Source of the DNA: Thermoleophilum album
GTDB taxonomy: Bacteria > Actinomycetota > Thermoleophilia > Solirubrobacterales > Thermoleophilaceae
Length of the DNA: 64,000 nucleotides
Direction: 5' to 3'
Assembly: GCF_028867705.1 (NCBI RefSeq)
Contig: NZ_CP066171.1
Coordinates: 682,001-746,000 of the forward strand
Under the pieces are notes generated by a model. It was not told the origin of the DNA, ran no database searches, and was given only the letters and a program-made list of their open reading frames with translations. The translations under genes were made by a program, and so were the position numbers. Positions 48,717-57,021 of the stretch are shown here, one piece after another. Each line of letters opens with the position of its first letter. The first letter of the stretch is position 1.

Positions 48717-51062
48717 TCACTCGCTGCGCAAGGTCGCAGCCGGTGCTAGACGCGCCGCGCGCCGCGCCGGCGGCAACGCTGCTGCTGTCGCGAGCAGAAG
48801 AGCGACAGGCAGCAGAGCGGCGAGCGCCCATGGCGGCGCCCAGGCCACAACGTCCGGGCCGTCGTGCGGGTTGAGGACGATGACCAGGGTTCGGAACACC
48901 CACATGCCGAGCGGTACCCCTGCCGCCGTAGCGAGCACAGCGAGCAACGCCGCTCCCGCCGTGACCACCCCGGCCAGCTCGCGCGGGGTGAGCCCGAGCG
49001 CTTTGTAGAGCGCGAGGTTGCGCGCCCGCTCCTTGACCGCCAAAAGGAAGGCGCACAGAACGTTGATAACGGCGATTCCCAACAGCACCGCCTCGAGCGC
49101 GTAGACCACGCGGCGGGCCTGGGCGCGCTCGCTACGCCAGATGTCGCGCGACACCGCGACGGCGAAGGCTCCTCGAACGCGTTCACGGAGCGCGCGTGCA
49201 AAGGCGCGGTCCCGCCCGGGATCGTCGAGGCGTAACAGCAACTGGCGCGCCGGCGGCGGAGCGAGGCCGGCACGTCGCAGCGTCGCGGCCGACACCCAGA
49301 GGGTCAGCGCCCGGTCGAAAGGTTCGACGTAGCGCCCGACGACACGCACGACGAACTGGCGGCCGCCCACCTCTACACGCACCCGGTCACCGGTCGCGAC
49401 GCCGAGCTCGCCCAGCAGCCGGCGTCCGATCAGCGCCTCCCCGGAACGGCGCAGCGGCCGACCGAGGGTGACCGTCGGCTGCATCGATCGCCAGGCCCCA
49501 CGTGCGACACGCACCACGACCCGCTGGCCGGCGACGCGTGCGCCGACGCGTGCGATCGCAGCGCGCGACCTTACGTGCGCACCGCTGTCGCGCTCGGCAC
49601 TCGCGAGCAGTTTCGGCTGGATGGCAGCTGGCTCTACCTGCACATCCCACGGGCGGCCGTCGCGCGCCGGGTCGGCGAGCAGTCGTGCGTACGTGTGCTC
49701 CATCGACGCCAGCGCCACCAGCATCGCTGCAGCGAACGCCAGAGTGGCCGCGCACAGCCAGGCGCGCGGGCGGCGTGCGAAGGTCTCGGCCACCCCCAGC
49801 GCGATCGGTGCGGGGACTTGCAGACGCAGCGCCAAACCCGCTAGCCGCGCGCGGTGTGCGGCCACCATCTGGGGTCGCCCGAGGGCCAACGCGCTGCCGA
49901 CGCGAGCAGCCGCCGCCCGTCCGATGGCGGGCAGCGTCGCCAGTGCGACCGCGGCCAGGGCGATCGCCGCTGCGACAGCTGCGGTGTCACCACCGGGCCA
50001 CGGCACGAACGGGGCGCCGACGAGTTCGACGAGCGGGGCGAGCAGCGGCCGGGACGCAGCGAGACCGACGATTGTCCCGATAGCCACCGCCGGCAGGGCT
50101 ATCGCCAAGTTTTCGAGCAGATAGCGCGAACCGACCTGTATCGGACCGAGGCCGAGCGCTTTCAACAAGCCGACTTCGTAGGTGCGTGAAAGCACGCGAC
50201 TGCTCGTCGCAGTTGCGAAAACGAAACAGCTCGCCGCGAGACCCAAAAGAGCGAACGTTTGCAGGACGACCGTCTCGAGGCGCGTCAACTGCGCGTAGTC
50301 GGCGGCGACCGCCTTCGTCGTCGCCAGTCGTGCGCGCGGGGCGAGGGCGCGCAAGCGGGCGCGGAAGCGTGCCAACGCGCTGCTGCTCGGGTCGGCGAGA
50401 CGGATCGCGCGCACGAGCTCGCTGCGACCGGAAACAGCGGCGACGAGCTGTGGTGGCGCCCACATCAGCGTTTCGCGCGCGCGATCGAACGGCGGCAGCG
50501 AGACGGTGCCGGCGATCCCCACCACCCGCACGCCCCGACCGCCGACCGTTAGCCGGTCGCCGACGGCCAGCCCGAACGCGCGTGCGAACGTGCGCTCGGC
50601 CACCACCTCGCTGCGCGACCACGGCCGCGGTGGCCGACCGCGTTCGACGAGCGGTCGGTCGACCGTCGCGGCGTCGTCCCACTCGCGTAGGGCGGCCGCT
50701 ATCCGTAGACCGCTACCCCGGAGCAGTACGTGCCGCTGGCGCAGATCGCGACCGGCCGCTGCGATGCCGGGAAGACGGGCTGCGGCGCGAACGTCGCGTG
50801 CGCTTCCGGTCACGACGAGGGTCGGATCGCCAGCGGCGGCGCGGGCGCGCCGCAGCGGGTCGCGACCGACATCGAAGAGGGCGATCGCCATCGTGAGCAC
50901 CGCCGCAGCCGAGGCCACGACGATCGCGGTGAGCAGAAACTGCACCGGTGCGTCGCGGAGTGCGGCGCGCAGCAGCAGTAGTTGGGCGCTGAACACGGCG
51001 CGGGCACGCGCGGCGCACCCTATGCCCACACCGTGCTGCCGGTGGCGCGGCCGCGCGCTCAC
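48717..51062 (-). CDS. FtsX-type ABC transporter permease (two-unit)
   Basis: This is a 781-residue permease with two FtsX/MacB-like units. Each has a core of three membrane helices after a periplasmic domain; the first core is at about 255-385 (SRTYEVGLLKALGLGPIQVG) and the second at the C-terminus (ARNLALYKALGLTPRELAGV). An N-terminal helix lies at about 40-62. Such permeases with a LolD-like ATPase move lipids, lipoproteins or peptides across the envelope or act mechanically on them. Its GTG start overlaps the ATPase stop (GTGA). Probably controlled by the PadR regulator heading the operon. Confidence 0.88.
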   Translation of the reverse strand: MSARPRHRQHGVGIGCAARARAVFSAQLLLLRAALRDAPVQFLLTAIVVASAAAVLTMAIALFDVGRDPLRRARAAAGDPTLVVTGSARDVRAAARLPGIAAAGRDLRQRHVLLRGSGLRIAAALREWDDAATVDRPLVERGRPPRPWSRSEVVAERTFARAFGLAVGDRLTVGGRGVRVVGIAGTVSLPPFDRARETLMWAPPQLVAAVSGRSELVRAIRLADPSSSALARFRARLRALAPRARLATTKAVAADYAQLTRLETVVLQTFALLGLAASCFVFATATSSRVLSRTYEVGLLKALGLGPIQVGSRYLLENLAIALPAVAIGTIVGLAASRPLLAPLVELVGAPFVPWPGGDTAAVAAAIALAAVALATLPAIGRAAAARVGSALALGRPQMVAAHRARLAGLALRLQVPAPIALGVAETFARRPRAWLCAATLAFAAAMLVALASMEHTYARLLADPARDGRPWDVQVEPAAIQPKLLASAERDSGAHVRSRAAIARVGARVAGQRVVVRVARGAWRSMQPTVTLGRPLRRSGEALIGRRLLGELGVATGDRVRVEVGGRQFVVRVVGRYVEPFDRALTLWVSAATLRRAGLAPPPARQLLLRLDDPGRDRAFARALRERVRGAFAVAVSRDIWRSERAQARRVVYALEAVLLGIAVINVLCAFLLAVKERARNLALYKALGLTPRELAGVVTAGAALLAVLATAAGVPLGMWVFRTLVIVLNPHDGPDVVAWAPPWALAALLPVALLLATAAALPPARRAARLAPAATLRSE

Positions 51063-51796
51063 CGCGGATCGACGCGCCAGAGGCGCTCGAGCGTCGATGA
51101 CGCGCTTCCCGGGACGAGGACCGCCTCTTCGACGATGCGGCCGTCGCGCATCTGCAGCACGCGATCGGCGGCGCTCGCGACGCGCTGGTCGTGCGTGGCG
51201 AGAACGATCGTCTGACCGCGCGCGTGCACCTCGCGCAAAAGCCCGAGAACGACGCTCGTAGCGGCCGAGTCGAGACTGCCGGTCGGCTCGTCGGCCAACA
51301 GAAGAAGTGGCTCGGCCGCGAGCGCGCGAGCTATCGCTACCCGTTGCTGCTCGCCGCCCGAGAGGCGCGACGGCAGCTCGCCGGCGCGATTCTCGACACC
51401 GAGGCGCGCCAGCAGGGCGCGCGCCCGCTGGCGCGCCACGCGCGGCCGCGTGCCGGCGACGATCGCCGGCAGCTCCACGTTCTCCTGCACTGTGAGGGTG
51501 TCGACAAGGTTGAAGAACTGGAACACGAAACCGATCGTGCGCCGGCGCCGCAACGCCCAGGCGCGCTCCGACAGCCGATCGACGCGCTCGCCGCCGATCT
51601 CGATCGTGCCCCGGTCGGGGCGTTCGAAACCAGCGATCAAGTGCAGGAGCGTCGATTTTCCGCAGCCGCTGGGACCGGTCAAGGCGACGAACTCGCCCGG
51701 GGCCAGAGCAAGATCAACCCCGCGCACCGCTTCGACCGCGGCTGCACCTTCGCCGAAGCGTTTGTGCAGATCCCTAGCTAGGAGCGTGAACCGCAA
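51059..51796 (-). CDS. ABC transporter ATPase (LolD/MacB type)
   Basis: This is a 245-residue ATPase: Walker A TGPSGCGKSTLLHLIAGFER, signature LSGGEQQRVAIARALA, Walker B LLLLADEPTGSLDS and the switch His in IVLATHDQRV. The TTG start at 51796 is inside the end of padR but has an ideal GAGGAG ribosome site, and the first residues FTLLARDLHKRFG fit the family. It works with the following FtsX-like permease. Confidence 0.93.
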   Translation of the reverse strand: MRFTLLARDLHKRFGEGAAAVEAVRGVDLALAPGEFVALTGPSGCGKSTLLHLIAGFERPDRGTIEIGGERVDRLSERAWALRRRRTIGFVFQFFNLVDTLTVQENVELPAIVAGTRPRVARQRARALLARLGVENRAGELPSRLSGGEQQRVAIARALAAEPLLLLADEPTGSLDSAATSVVLGLLREVHARGQTIVLATHDQRVASAADRVLQMRDGRIVEEAVLVPGSASSTLERLWRVDPR

Positions 51797-52295
51797 GGCG
51801 CTCCTCGCAGCGCTCGAGCCACTCGAGGTCAGCCTCGAGGTGCAGCTGCAACGCCTCGGCGGCGAGGGCCACGGCGGGATCGCTAGCTCGGTCGCTGCGC
51901 AGCAGCTCCTCGGCGTCGCGCAAGGCCTGCAGGCACTCGCGCCGCTGCCGGCCGAGCAACGTGCCGACGTCGCCGATGCCGGACAGGCCGACAGCCACCA
52001 GTTTGAGGAAGAACTCGTTGCGGAAGTAGGTGGGGGGGCTGGGCGACTGCGACCACGTCCGCAGCTCTTCCTCGCCGCTCGGCGTGAGCTCGTAAACGCG
52101 CTTGTTCGGCCGCTCCGACTGCTCGACATCGCTGCCGACGATCAGGCCGTCGCGCTCGAGGCGCTGCAGCGTCGCGTACACCTGGCCCGGGTTCACCGAC
52201 GACATCAGGCCGTGCAAACGCTCTTCCACCTCCTGGTGCAGCTCGTAGCCGTGCGCCGGCCTGCGCGCAAGGAGGGACATCAAGACGTACTTCAT
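51774..52295 (-). CDS. PadR-family transcriptional regulator
   Basis: This is a 173-residue protein. The winged helix begins MKYVLMSLLARRPAHGYELH and includes NPGQVYATLQRLERDGLIVG and KRVYELTPSGEEEL, as in PadR; the rest is the C-terminal dimerisation helix pair. It heads a three-gene unit with the ABC ATPase (22-nt overlap) and the FtsX permease, the usual PadR-plus-exporter arrangement. A GC-rich hairpin separates it from the copper operon upstream. Confidence 0.93.
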   Translation of the reverse strand: MKYVLMSLLARRPAHGYELHQEVEERLHGLMSSVNPGQVYATLQRLERDGLIVGSDVEQSERPNKRVYELTPSGEEELRTWSQSPSPPTYFRNEFFLKLVAVGLSGIGDVGTLLGRQRRECLQALRDAEELLRSDRASDPAVALAAEALQLHLEADLEWLERCEERLAVHAPS

Positions 52296-52310
52296 GCGAC
52301 CAGAATGACA

Positions 52311-52348
52311 CAGCCGCGGGCGCGCTTCCATGGCGCGCCCGCGGGCTG
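52311..52348 (-). terminator. GC-rich hairpin after the copper-protein operon
   Basis: A long stem (CAGCC then GCGGGCGCGC on the left, its complement with one bulged base on the right, loop about TTCCATG) lies immediately after the cupredoxin stop and before padR. It is well placed to end the multicopper oxidase operon. It lacks a U-tract, as usual in this GC range. Confidence 0.6.
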
Positions 52349-52801
52349 TTAGCGGACCACTATGCGCATCGTCATCTCGGCGTGGAGCGTGCAGATGATG
52401 CGGTAGGTACCGCGCCGTGTGAGCCGCCGCTTGTAGGTGTAGTCGCTGGCGGCGAGCGCCGAGCGGAACTTGCGCACGCCACGTGGGCCGCGCGCGAGAT
52501 AGACGTCGTGGACGTCGCCGGGGATCCGCGGCCAGCGCCAGACGACCGTCGTCCCGCTGCGAATCCGCAGCTGCGACGGCTTGTAGAAGTAGTCGCCGAC
52601 TTTCACGGTGACCTGGCGCTGGCGAGCGGCGTCCGCTCGCTCGCTGCGACTGTTCGCCGCGACCGCCAGTGCCGCGCAACCGGCAGCCAGGAGGGCAGTG
52701 GCCGGCAGGCGTTGCAGGACTGCGCCACCTGCGAGCCTCGCGCCGCGCCGGGTGTCCCCGGCGCGGCGGTCGGCCGTTCGTTCTCGCCTGTTCGCGTCCA
52801 T
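52349..52801 (-). CDS. Cupredoxin (plastocyanin/azurin-like) copper protein
   Basis: This is a 150-residue exported or membrane-anchored protein. The N-terminus is basic (ANRRERTADRRAGDTRRGAR) followed by a hydrophobic segment (LPATALLAAGCAALAVAA), which may be a signal anchor or lipobox. The domain has the type 1 copper ligands: His in GDVHDVYLARG, and Cys, His and Met in IICTLHAEM. The strands VTVKVGDYFYKPSQLRIRSG match plastocyanin-like proteins. It likely carries electrons for, or copper to, the multicopper oxidase two genes upstream. Third gene of the copper operon, 21 nt after the beta-helix gene. Confidence 0.88.
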   Translation of the reverse strand: MDANRRERTADRRAGDTRRGARLAGGAVLQRLPATALLAAGCAALAVAANSRSERADAARQRQVTVKVGDYFYKPSQLRIRSGTTVVWRWPRIPGDVHDVYLARGPRGVRKFRSALAASDYTYKRRLTRRGTYRIICTLHAEMTMRIVVR

Positions 52802-52822
52802 GCCGTCCTCCTGCCCCCGAAG

Positions 52823-54166
52823 TCAGCGTCGATAGCGCTCGACCGGTTTCACGCCCTTGCGCGGCGCATGCGGATGGCGCAGCCAGAACTGCTCGAACGT
52901 CTCCGGCTTCTTCGGGTTCTGGGCCGCGATCCACTGTGCCGCCTCCCCAAGCACGGTCGGATCGATGGCGTTCTCGCTCGGCCCGGGGCAGGGTGCGTAG
53001 GTAGCTTGCGAACCGAGGTAGGGCACCGGGCTCGTCAGGACGTTGCCCAGGAAACAGTTGCCCGTTCCGGAGCCGTCGTAGGCGAGGTCGCGGCCGTTGA
53101 GGTCCTTGCCGTCGAGCCCGAAGCGGTTGTTGCGTACGACGTTATTACGCAACGTCGCCGCTTCGCGCAGCTTCGGGTCGCTATCGCCGGCCAGCTCGAA
53201 CTGCTGGACCATGCCGAAGCCGACCAGCCAGTTCCCGAAGATGCGGTTGTTCTCGACGATCGTGCCCTGGCTTCCGAAGAGCAGGATGCCGATACCGATC
53301 GGGTAGGCCGACAGTCCTGCCGGTCCGCTCGTCGGGATCTTGAAAGGCGCTCCGCGGTAGTAGTTGAAGTTGTTCCAGAAGACGTCGTTGTCGGCGATGA
53401 CGTTCTCTTCCGGGGGCGGATACTTCTCGGTCCGCAACGCGTTCGGGACGATGCCAACTCCGTTGTTGAAGAACTGGCTGCGGCGGATCGTCACGTAACG
53501 CATGTTCGTCCCCGAGAAGCCGAGAACGTTCAGATACGACTTCACGTTGGTGACGAACGAACGCTTCTTGCGGCCTTTTTGGGGCGGTGTCTGGCCGATG
53601 TAGAAGCCCGAGTCGTTGTTGTAGTACGCCTCGGAGTTGGACATCGTGCCGCCCTTGGAGTTGAAGGCGTAGATTCCGTAAACGCCGCAGCGTTCGGCGA
53701 CGAGACGGTCGAGCGTGTAGCCGTCGGCGTTGACTACGAAGAAGCAGTTGGCTTTGTAGTTGCGCGCATAAAAGCCGCGGATCGTCACGCCGTCAGCGGC
53801 GTTGACGAAGAACGCGTTCTGGCCGCCGGCGCCGCGCACCCCCTTGCCGTCGAGACGCACACGGTGCGGGTTCTTGGGATCACCAACGATCCGCAGGCCG
53901 TCGTAGCGGCGACCGAGAATCTGCACGCCCTCGCGGTAGGTGCCGGGACGCACGACGATCAGATCACGCCCCGTCGCCCGCTTGATGGCAGCGCGGATCG
54001 TCTTGTAGCGGCAGCCGCGCTTGCAGACGACGAGCTTGCGACCCTTTTTCGACGCTGCCGGGACCTTGCCCGGATTGGCCGGGGGCGGGTATTCGGCAGC
54101 GAGCGCGGGGGGCGCGGCGAACGCCACAGCGCTCAGCGCCACCGCCAGGCTTAGCGTTTTGATCAT
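52823..54166 (-). CDS. Secreted right-handed beta-helix protein (NosD/pectate-lyase-like fold)
   Basis: This is a 447-residue exported protein. The signal peptide (SLAVALSAVAFAAPPALAA) spans residues 1-23. The body has the periodic turns of a parallel beta-helix: GVTIRGFYARN, YTLDRLVAERCG, NSEAYYNNDSGFYIG, VTIRRSQFFNNGVGI, NVIADNDVFWNN, TIVENNRIFGNWLVG and LRNNVVRNNRFG. The N-terminal VCKRGCRYKTIRAAIKRATG segment is the usual cap of such proteins. The same fold includes NosD, which helps insert copper in nitrous oxide reductase; its place between a multicopper oxidase and a cupredoxin invites that comparison. A polysaccharide-binding role is the alternative. Confidence 0.85.
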   Translation of the reverse strand: MIKTLSLAVALSAVAFAAPPALAAEYPPPANPGKVPAASKKGRKLVVCKRGCRYKTIRAAIKRATGRDLIVVRPGTYREGVQILGRRYDGLRIVGDPKNPHRVRLDGKGVRGAGGQNAFFVNAADGVTIRGFYARNYKANCFFVVNADGYTLDRLVAERCGVYGIYAFNSKGGTMSNSEAYYNNDSGFYIGQTPPQKGRKKRSFVTNVKSYLNVLGFSGTNMRYVTIRRSQFFNNGVGIVPNALRTEKYPPPEENVIADNDVFWNNFNYYRGAPFKIPTSGPAGLSAYPIGIGILLFGSQGTIVENNRIFGNWLVGFGMVQQFELAGDSDPKLREAATLRNNVVRNNRFGLDGKDLNGRDLAYDGSGTGNCFLGNVLTSPVPYLGSQATYAPCPGPSENAIDPTVLGEAAQWIAAQNPKKPETFEQFWLRHPHAPRKGVKPVERYRR

Positions 54167-54188
54167 CGTTTCCTTCCTCCCTCGTCGG

Positions 54189-55268
54189 TCATCTGGGATC
54201 GACCAAGTACCAGCCCGCCATGCCGGCGTCCTGGTGGCTGAAGACGTGGCAGTGGTAGAGCCAACGGCCGGGGTTGTCCTCGGTGAACGCGGCGGTGATC
54301 GTTTCGTTGGGCCCGACGGTCGGACAGTCGACGAGCGCGCCCGCGCTGTCGCGCCAGCGGTGGCCGTGGATGTGGAAGGTGTGAAAGTTGGAGTCCATTC
54401 CGATCACGTGGATCGCGACACGCTCTCCTACGCGTGCGCGCAAGGTCGGTGTGTTGCCCGCGAATGCGCGACCGTTGATGCAGTGCAGCACGGTGTCGGC
54501 GCCCGTGATCTGGGGCGGGAAGTTGTGCAGGAAAAGCGCGTACTCGCGGTCGGGTCGGGCGGCGCCGCGTTCGCGTACGACGATCGCGCCGAACAGACCG
54601 CGGAAGGTGTTGAGGGTGTGGTTCGGCCCGTGGTCGTGGTAGGGCCAGACGCCCACCGAGTCGGGTGTCGCCTCCCAGACGTAGGTGAACTCCTCGCCGG
54701 GAGCGACGAAGCCACCGGCACGCGTGAACTCGCCCAGGTAGGCGCCGTCGTACTCGGGGTTGTAGCGCACCCCGTGCGGGTGCACCGTCAGAGCTTGGCG
54801 CAGCCGCTCGGCGCCGTTGCGGAAGTGCACGACAATGACGTCGCCGACCTCGGCTTCGAGCGTCGGCCCGGGGATGCGCGGCGGCCCGAGCGGGTGTGCG
54901 AAACCAGCCGACCACGCTTGGTAGGCGAGCGCGCGGAAGGTCACACGCGGGACGCGGCGGGCGTGCCACTCGTCGTACCCGCGCGGGGTCACCTGCCAGC
55001 GGACCGGTCGCGCGACGAGCCAGTACTCGCGCCGTCGGCCGCCGGGGGCCGGTGCAGGCGTCGCGAAGCTCAAGCTGTCTACCCGGTCGCGGCGCGCCGA
55101 AGCGGGACGGCGGAGCGACGCCGCGGCGGCATCGACCCGCTGCACGTCGCGCGCCGTGCGCACCGTGAACTGGCGCTCGCCGAGGGCGCAGACGAAGAAC
55201 GCGCCGCCCGTGGCCGCCAGAAAGTCGCGCCGCCCGAGGCGGGCGGAGAAGCGATCCCGCCCTCCCAT
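54189..55268 (-). CDS. Tat-exported multicopper oxidase
   Basis: This is a 359-residue oxidase with a twin-arginine signal (RLGRRDFLAATGGAFF, Arg13-14). The four copper motifs are complete: HPHGVRYN, VWPYHDHGPN, HTFHIHGH and LYHCHVFSHQDAGM, giving one type 1 site and the trinuclear centre. The length fits a two-domain enzyme. It oxidises small molecules or metal ions with O2 outside the membrane. It heads the copper operon (oxidase, beta-helix, cupredoxin; 22- and 21-nt gaps). It has no ribosome site, and its promoter predicts a nearly leaderless mRNA. Confidence 0.93.
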   Translation of the reverse strand: MGGRDRFSARLGRRDFLAATGGAFFVCALGERQFTVRTARDVQRVDAAAASLRRPASARRDRVDSLSFATPAPAPGGRRREYWLVARPVRWQVTPRGYDEWHARRVPRVTFRALAYQAWSAGFAHPLGPPRIPGPTLEAEVGDVIVVHFRNGAERLRQALTVHPHGVRYNPEYDGAYLGEFTRAGGFVAPGEEFTYVWEATPDSVGVWPYHDHGPNHTLNTFRGLFGAIVVRERGAARPDREYALFLHNFPPQITGADTVLHCINGRAFAGNTPTLRARVGERVAIHVIGMDSNFHTFHIHGHRWRDSAGALVDCPTVGPNETITAAFTEDNPGRWLYHCHVFSHQDAGMAGWYLVDPR

Positions 55269-55278
55269 CTGACGCCAA

Positions 55279-55307
55279 TAGATACTCGGTATCTAGGCTG
55301 AGGTCAA
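55279..55307 (-). promoter_or_regulatory. Copper-operon promoter with palindromic operator
   Basis: On the minus strand TTGACC (55307-55302, overlapping the cofE stop) is separated by 17 nt from TATCTA (55284-55279). A perfect inverted repeat TAGATAC-CGA-GTATCTA (55295-55279) covers the spacer and the -10. The start point would fall about 3-4 nt before the oxidase ATG. The AT-rich palindrome in GC-rich DNA is a strong operator candidate. The regulator is unknown; PadR at 52.3 kb is one nearby candidate. Confidence 0.65.
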
Positions 55308-56149
55308 GGGTCGGCGCTCGGCATTTCGTCGATCACTGGTCCGGAGCCGGGCGCGGATAGGTGCCCGGAGACACCGTGGTCGACCGACTCAGCACCCGAT
55401 CGGAACAGATCGTGGGCGCGCTCGCGCAACAGCGCCGCCGCACCTGGCCCGTCGTCGCGCTGGACGAAGCGGCCGAGCCCGTGCACGAGCACCGCGGCTC
55501 GGCCGTCGGCCTTGCCGCGCACCAGCTCGGCGGCAGCAGCTACTGCATCGGCGATCGCGATCGTCGTCGCTCTCAGCTCGCGTCCCGAGCGGTCGCTCGC
55601 TCCCCGCAGGTCGAGCAGCGGGGTGAGCCCCGCGCAGCCGAGCGCCACGTCGACCGTGCCCACGCGGAACGGGCGACCGAAGCTGTCGGTGACGACGATC
55701 GCGGGTGCGACGCCGCGCACGCGCGCGATTCCGCGCCGCAGTTCGCGCGCCGAGCGGTCGGGGTCGCACGGCAACAGAACCACGGTGCCGGGTTCCGTGT
55801 TCGACTGATCCACCCCGGCGTTGGCGCACACGAAGCCGTGGTTCGTTTCGCAGATCAGAACACCCGGACCGACCCGTACGAGCGCGCGTGACTCGTCGAG
55901 GACCGCCTGGACGAGACGCGGGTCCTTGCCGAGCTTCCTCGCCAGAGCGCGAGCACGCGCGGAGGGCGTGATCGTCGCCAGCGGCCGGATGCGACCCTCG
56001 GCTTTCGAGACCACCTTGTGGGCGACACAGAGCACCTCCTCTCCCGTGACTCCCTTCGGCAGGCTCTCGGCGAGCAGCGTCGCGAGATCGCACCCCGGTG
56101 AAATCTCGGGGAGCGGCGGCAGCGGCTCGACAATCAGACGGTCGCTCAC
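55304..56149 (-). CDS. cofE: Coenzyme F420-0:L-glutamate ligase (CofE/FbiB N-terminal type)
   Basis: This is a 281-residue protein matching CofE: SLPKGVTGEEVLCVAHKVVS (GTP/metal region), NHGFVCANAGVDQSN, LLPCDPDRSARELRRGI and VTDSFGRPFRVGTVDVALG. It adds glutamates to F420-0. Only the CofE domain is present; the nitroreductase-like C-terminal half of mycobacterial FbiB, which reduces dehydro-F420-0, is absent here. Its GTG overlaps the cofC stop (GTGA). Last gene of the npdG-cofD-cofC-cofE operon. Confidence 0.94.
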   Translation of the reverse strand: MSDRLIVEPLPPLPEISPGCDLATLLAESLPKGVTGEEVLCVAHKVVSKAEGRIRPLATITPSARARALARKLGKDPRLVQAVLDESRALVRVGPGVLICETNHGFVCANAGVDQSNTEPGTVVLLPCDPDRSARELRRGIARVRGVAPAIVVTDSFGRPFRVGTVDVALGCAGLTPLLDLRGASDRSGRELRATTIAIADAVAAAAELVRGKADGRAAVLVHGLGRFVQRDDGPGAAALLRERAHDLFRSGAESVDHGVSGHLSAPGSGPVIDEMPSADP

Positions 56150-57021
56150 TTCGCGGTCGTAGCCGCTGGCGAGCCGAGCCTGGCACCCGCCGGTGGGCGC
56201 AGGTCGGCGCTCGCGGCGGCCGCGGCGACCGCGTCGGCCAGCTCGCGCTCGGCCGCGGTGCGGCCGCTGCGGCCGGCGAGCGACCACGCCGCGGCGGCTA
56301 GGTCGTCGACGGTGTCGATGTCGAGCGCCAGCCGGCTGTCGCGCAAGAACGCCCAGCTCCGGCCGCTGGCGATCGCCAGAGCACGGTGGCGTTCGCAGCT
56401 GCCGTCGCCGAACGAAGGGCGGATCGCGTCCGCCGGCGACAGGGCCAGCGCGTTCGTGCCGGTTCCGTGGCGGTCGGGGACGATCACGATCGCGCGGCTG
56501 CGCGCAGCGTGCACGAGCGTCGCGAGCGCGTCCGCCGTGACGAGCGGTATATCGGCGGGCAAGAGGACGACGTGGCTGGCGCCGAGCTCGTCGCAAGCGA
56601 TCGACGCGCCTAGCTCGGCGGCGCCCGACTGACCGGGGTTGCTTGCGTCCTCCACAGTCCGGTCGGCACGCGCTCGAGCGACCGCCGCACCGGAAGCACA
56701 GCCGACGACAGCGACGGTGGCGTCGATCTCGCGACAGCTCGCCACCGCCTCGAGAGTGTTCGCGAGCAGCGCTTCGGCAAGCCGGGCGCGCGCAGCGGCA
56801 GGGACGACAGGAGAGAGACGCTGTTTGGCGGACGCGAACGCTTTCGCTGTCACCACGCAGACAACCCGCTGCGACCTCTGCGCGCAGTTGGCGAGGGCGG
56901 TGTCGGGCGCGCGGCCGGTACTGCTTGCGCCTCCGCTGCTCCCGCTCCTACTGCGGCCGCTGCCGCCACCACCATCGCTGCCCCCGGCCCTGCCGCTCTG
57001 GTCCCGGTCGCGGCTCGTCAA
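56146..57021 (-). CDS. cofC: 2-phospho-lactate/PEP guanylyltransferase (CofC/FbiD)
   Basis: This is a 291-residue protein. After a Gly/Ser-rich N-terminal extension of about 45 residues, the nucleotidyltransferase begins CVVTAKAFASAKQRLSPVVP, then HVVLLPADIPLVTADALATL, RHGTGTNALALSP and LALDIDTVDDLAAA, all CofC marks. It makes the GDP-activated three-carbon acid transferred to FO by CofD. Whether it uses phospho-lactate or PEP cannot be told from sequence; actinobacteria are thought to use PEP. Overlaps its neighbours on both sides by 4 nt. Confidence 0.93.
   Translation of the reverse strand: MTSRDRDQSGRAGGSDGGGGSGRSRSGSSGGASSTGRAPDTALANCAQRSQRVVCVVTAKAFASAKQRLSPVVPAAARARLAEALLANTLEAVASCREIDATVAVVGCASGAAVARARADRTVEDASNPGQSGAAELGASIACDELGASHVVLLPADIPLVTADALATLVHAARSRAIVIVPDRHGTGTNALALSPADAIRPSFGDGSCERHRALAIASGRSWAFLRDSRLALDIDTVDDLAAAAWSLAGRSGRTAAERELADAVAAAAASADLRPPAGARLGSPAATTAK

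Noticed and set aside
52382-54154. 590-codon plus-strand frame opposite the cupredoxin and beta-helix genes
   Set aside because: It spans two real genes and their gap; translation is Val/Asp/Arg-rich with no domain.
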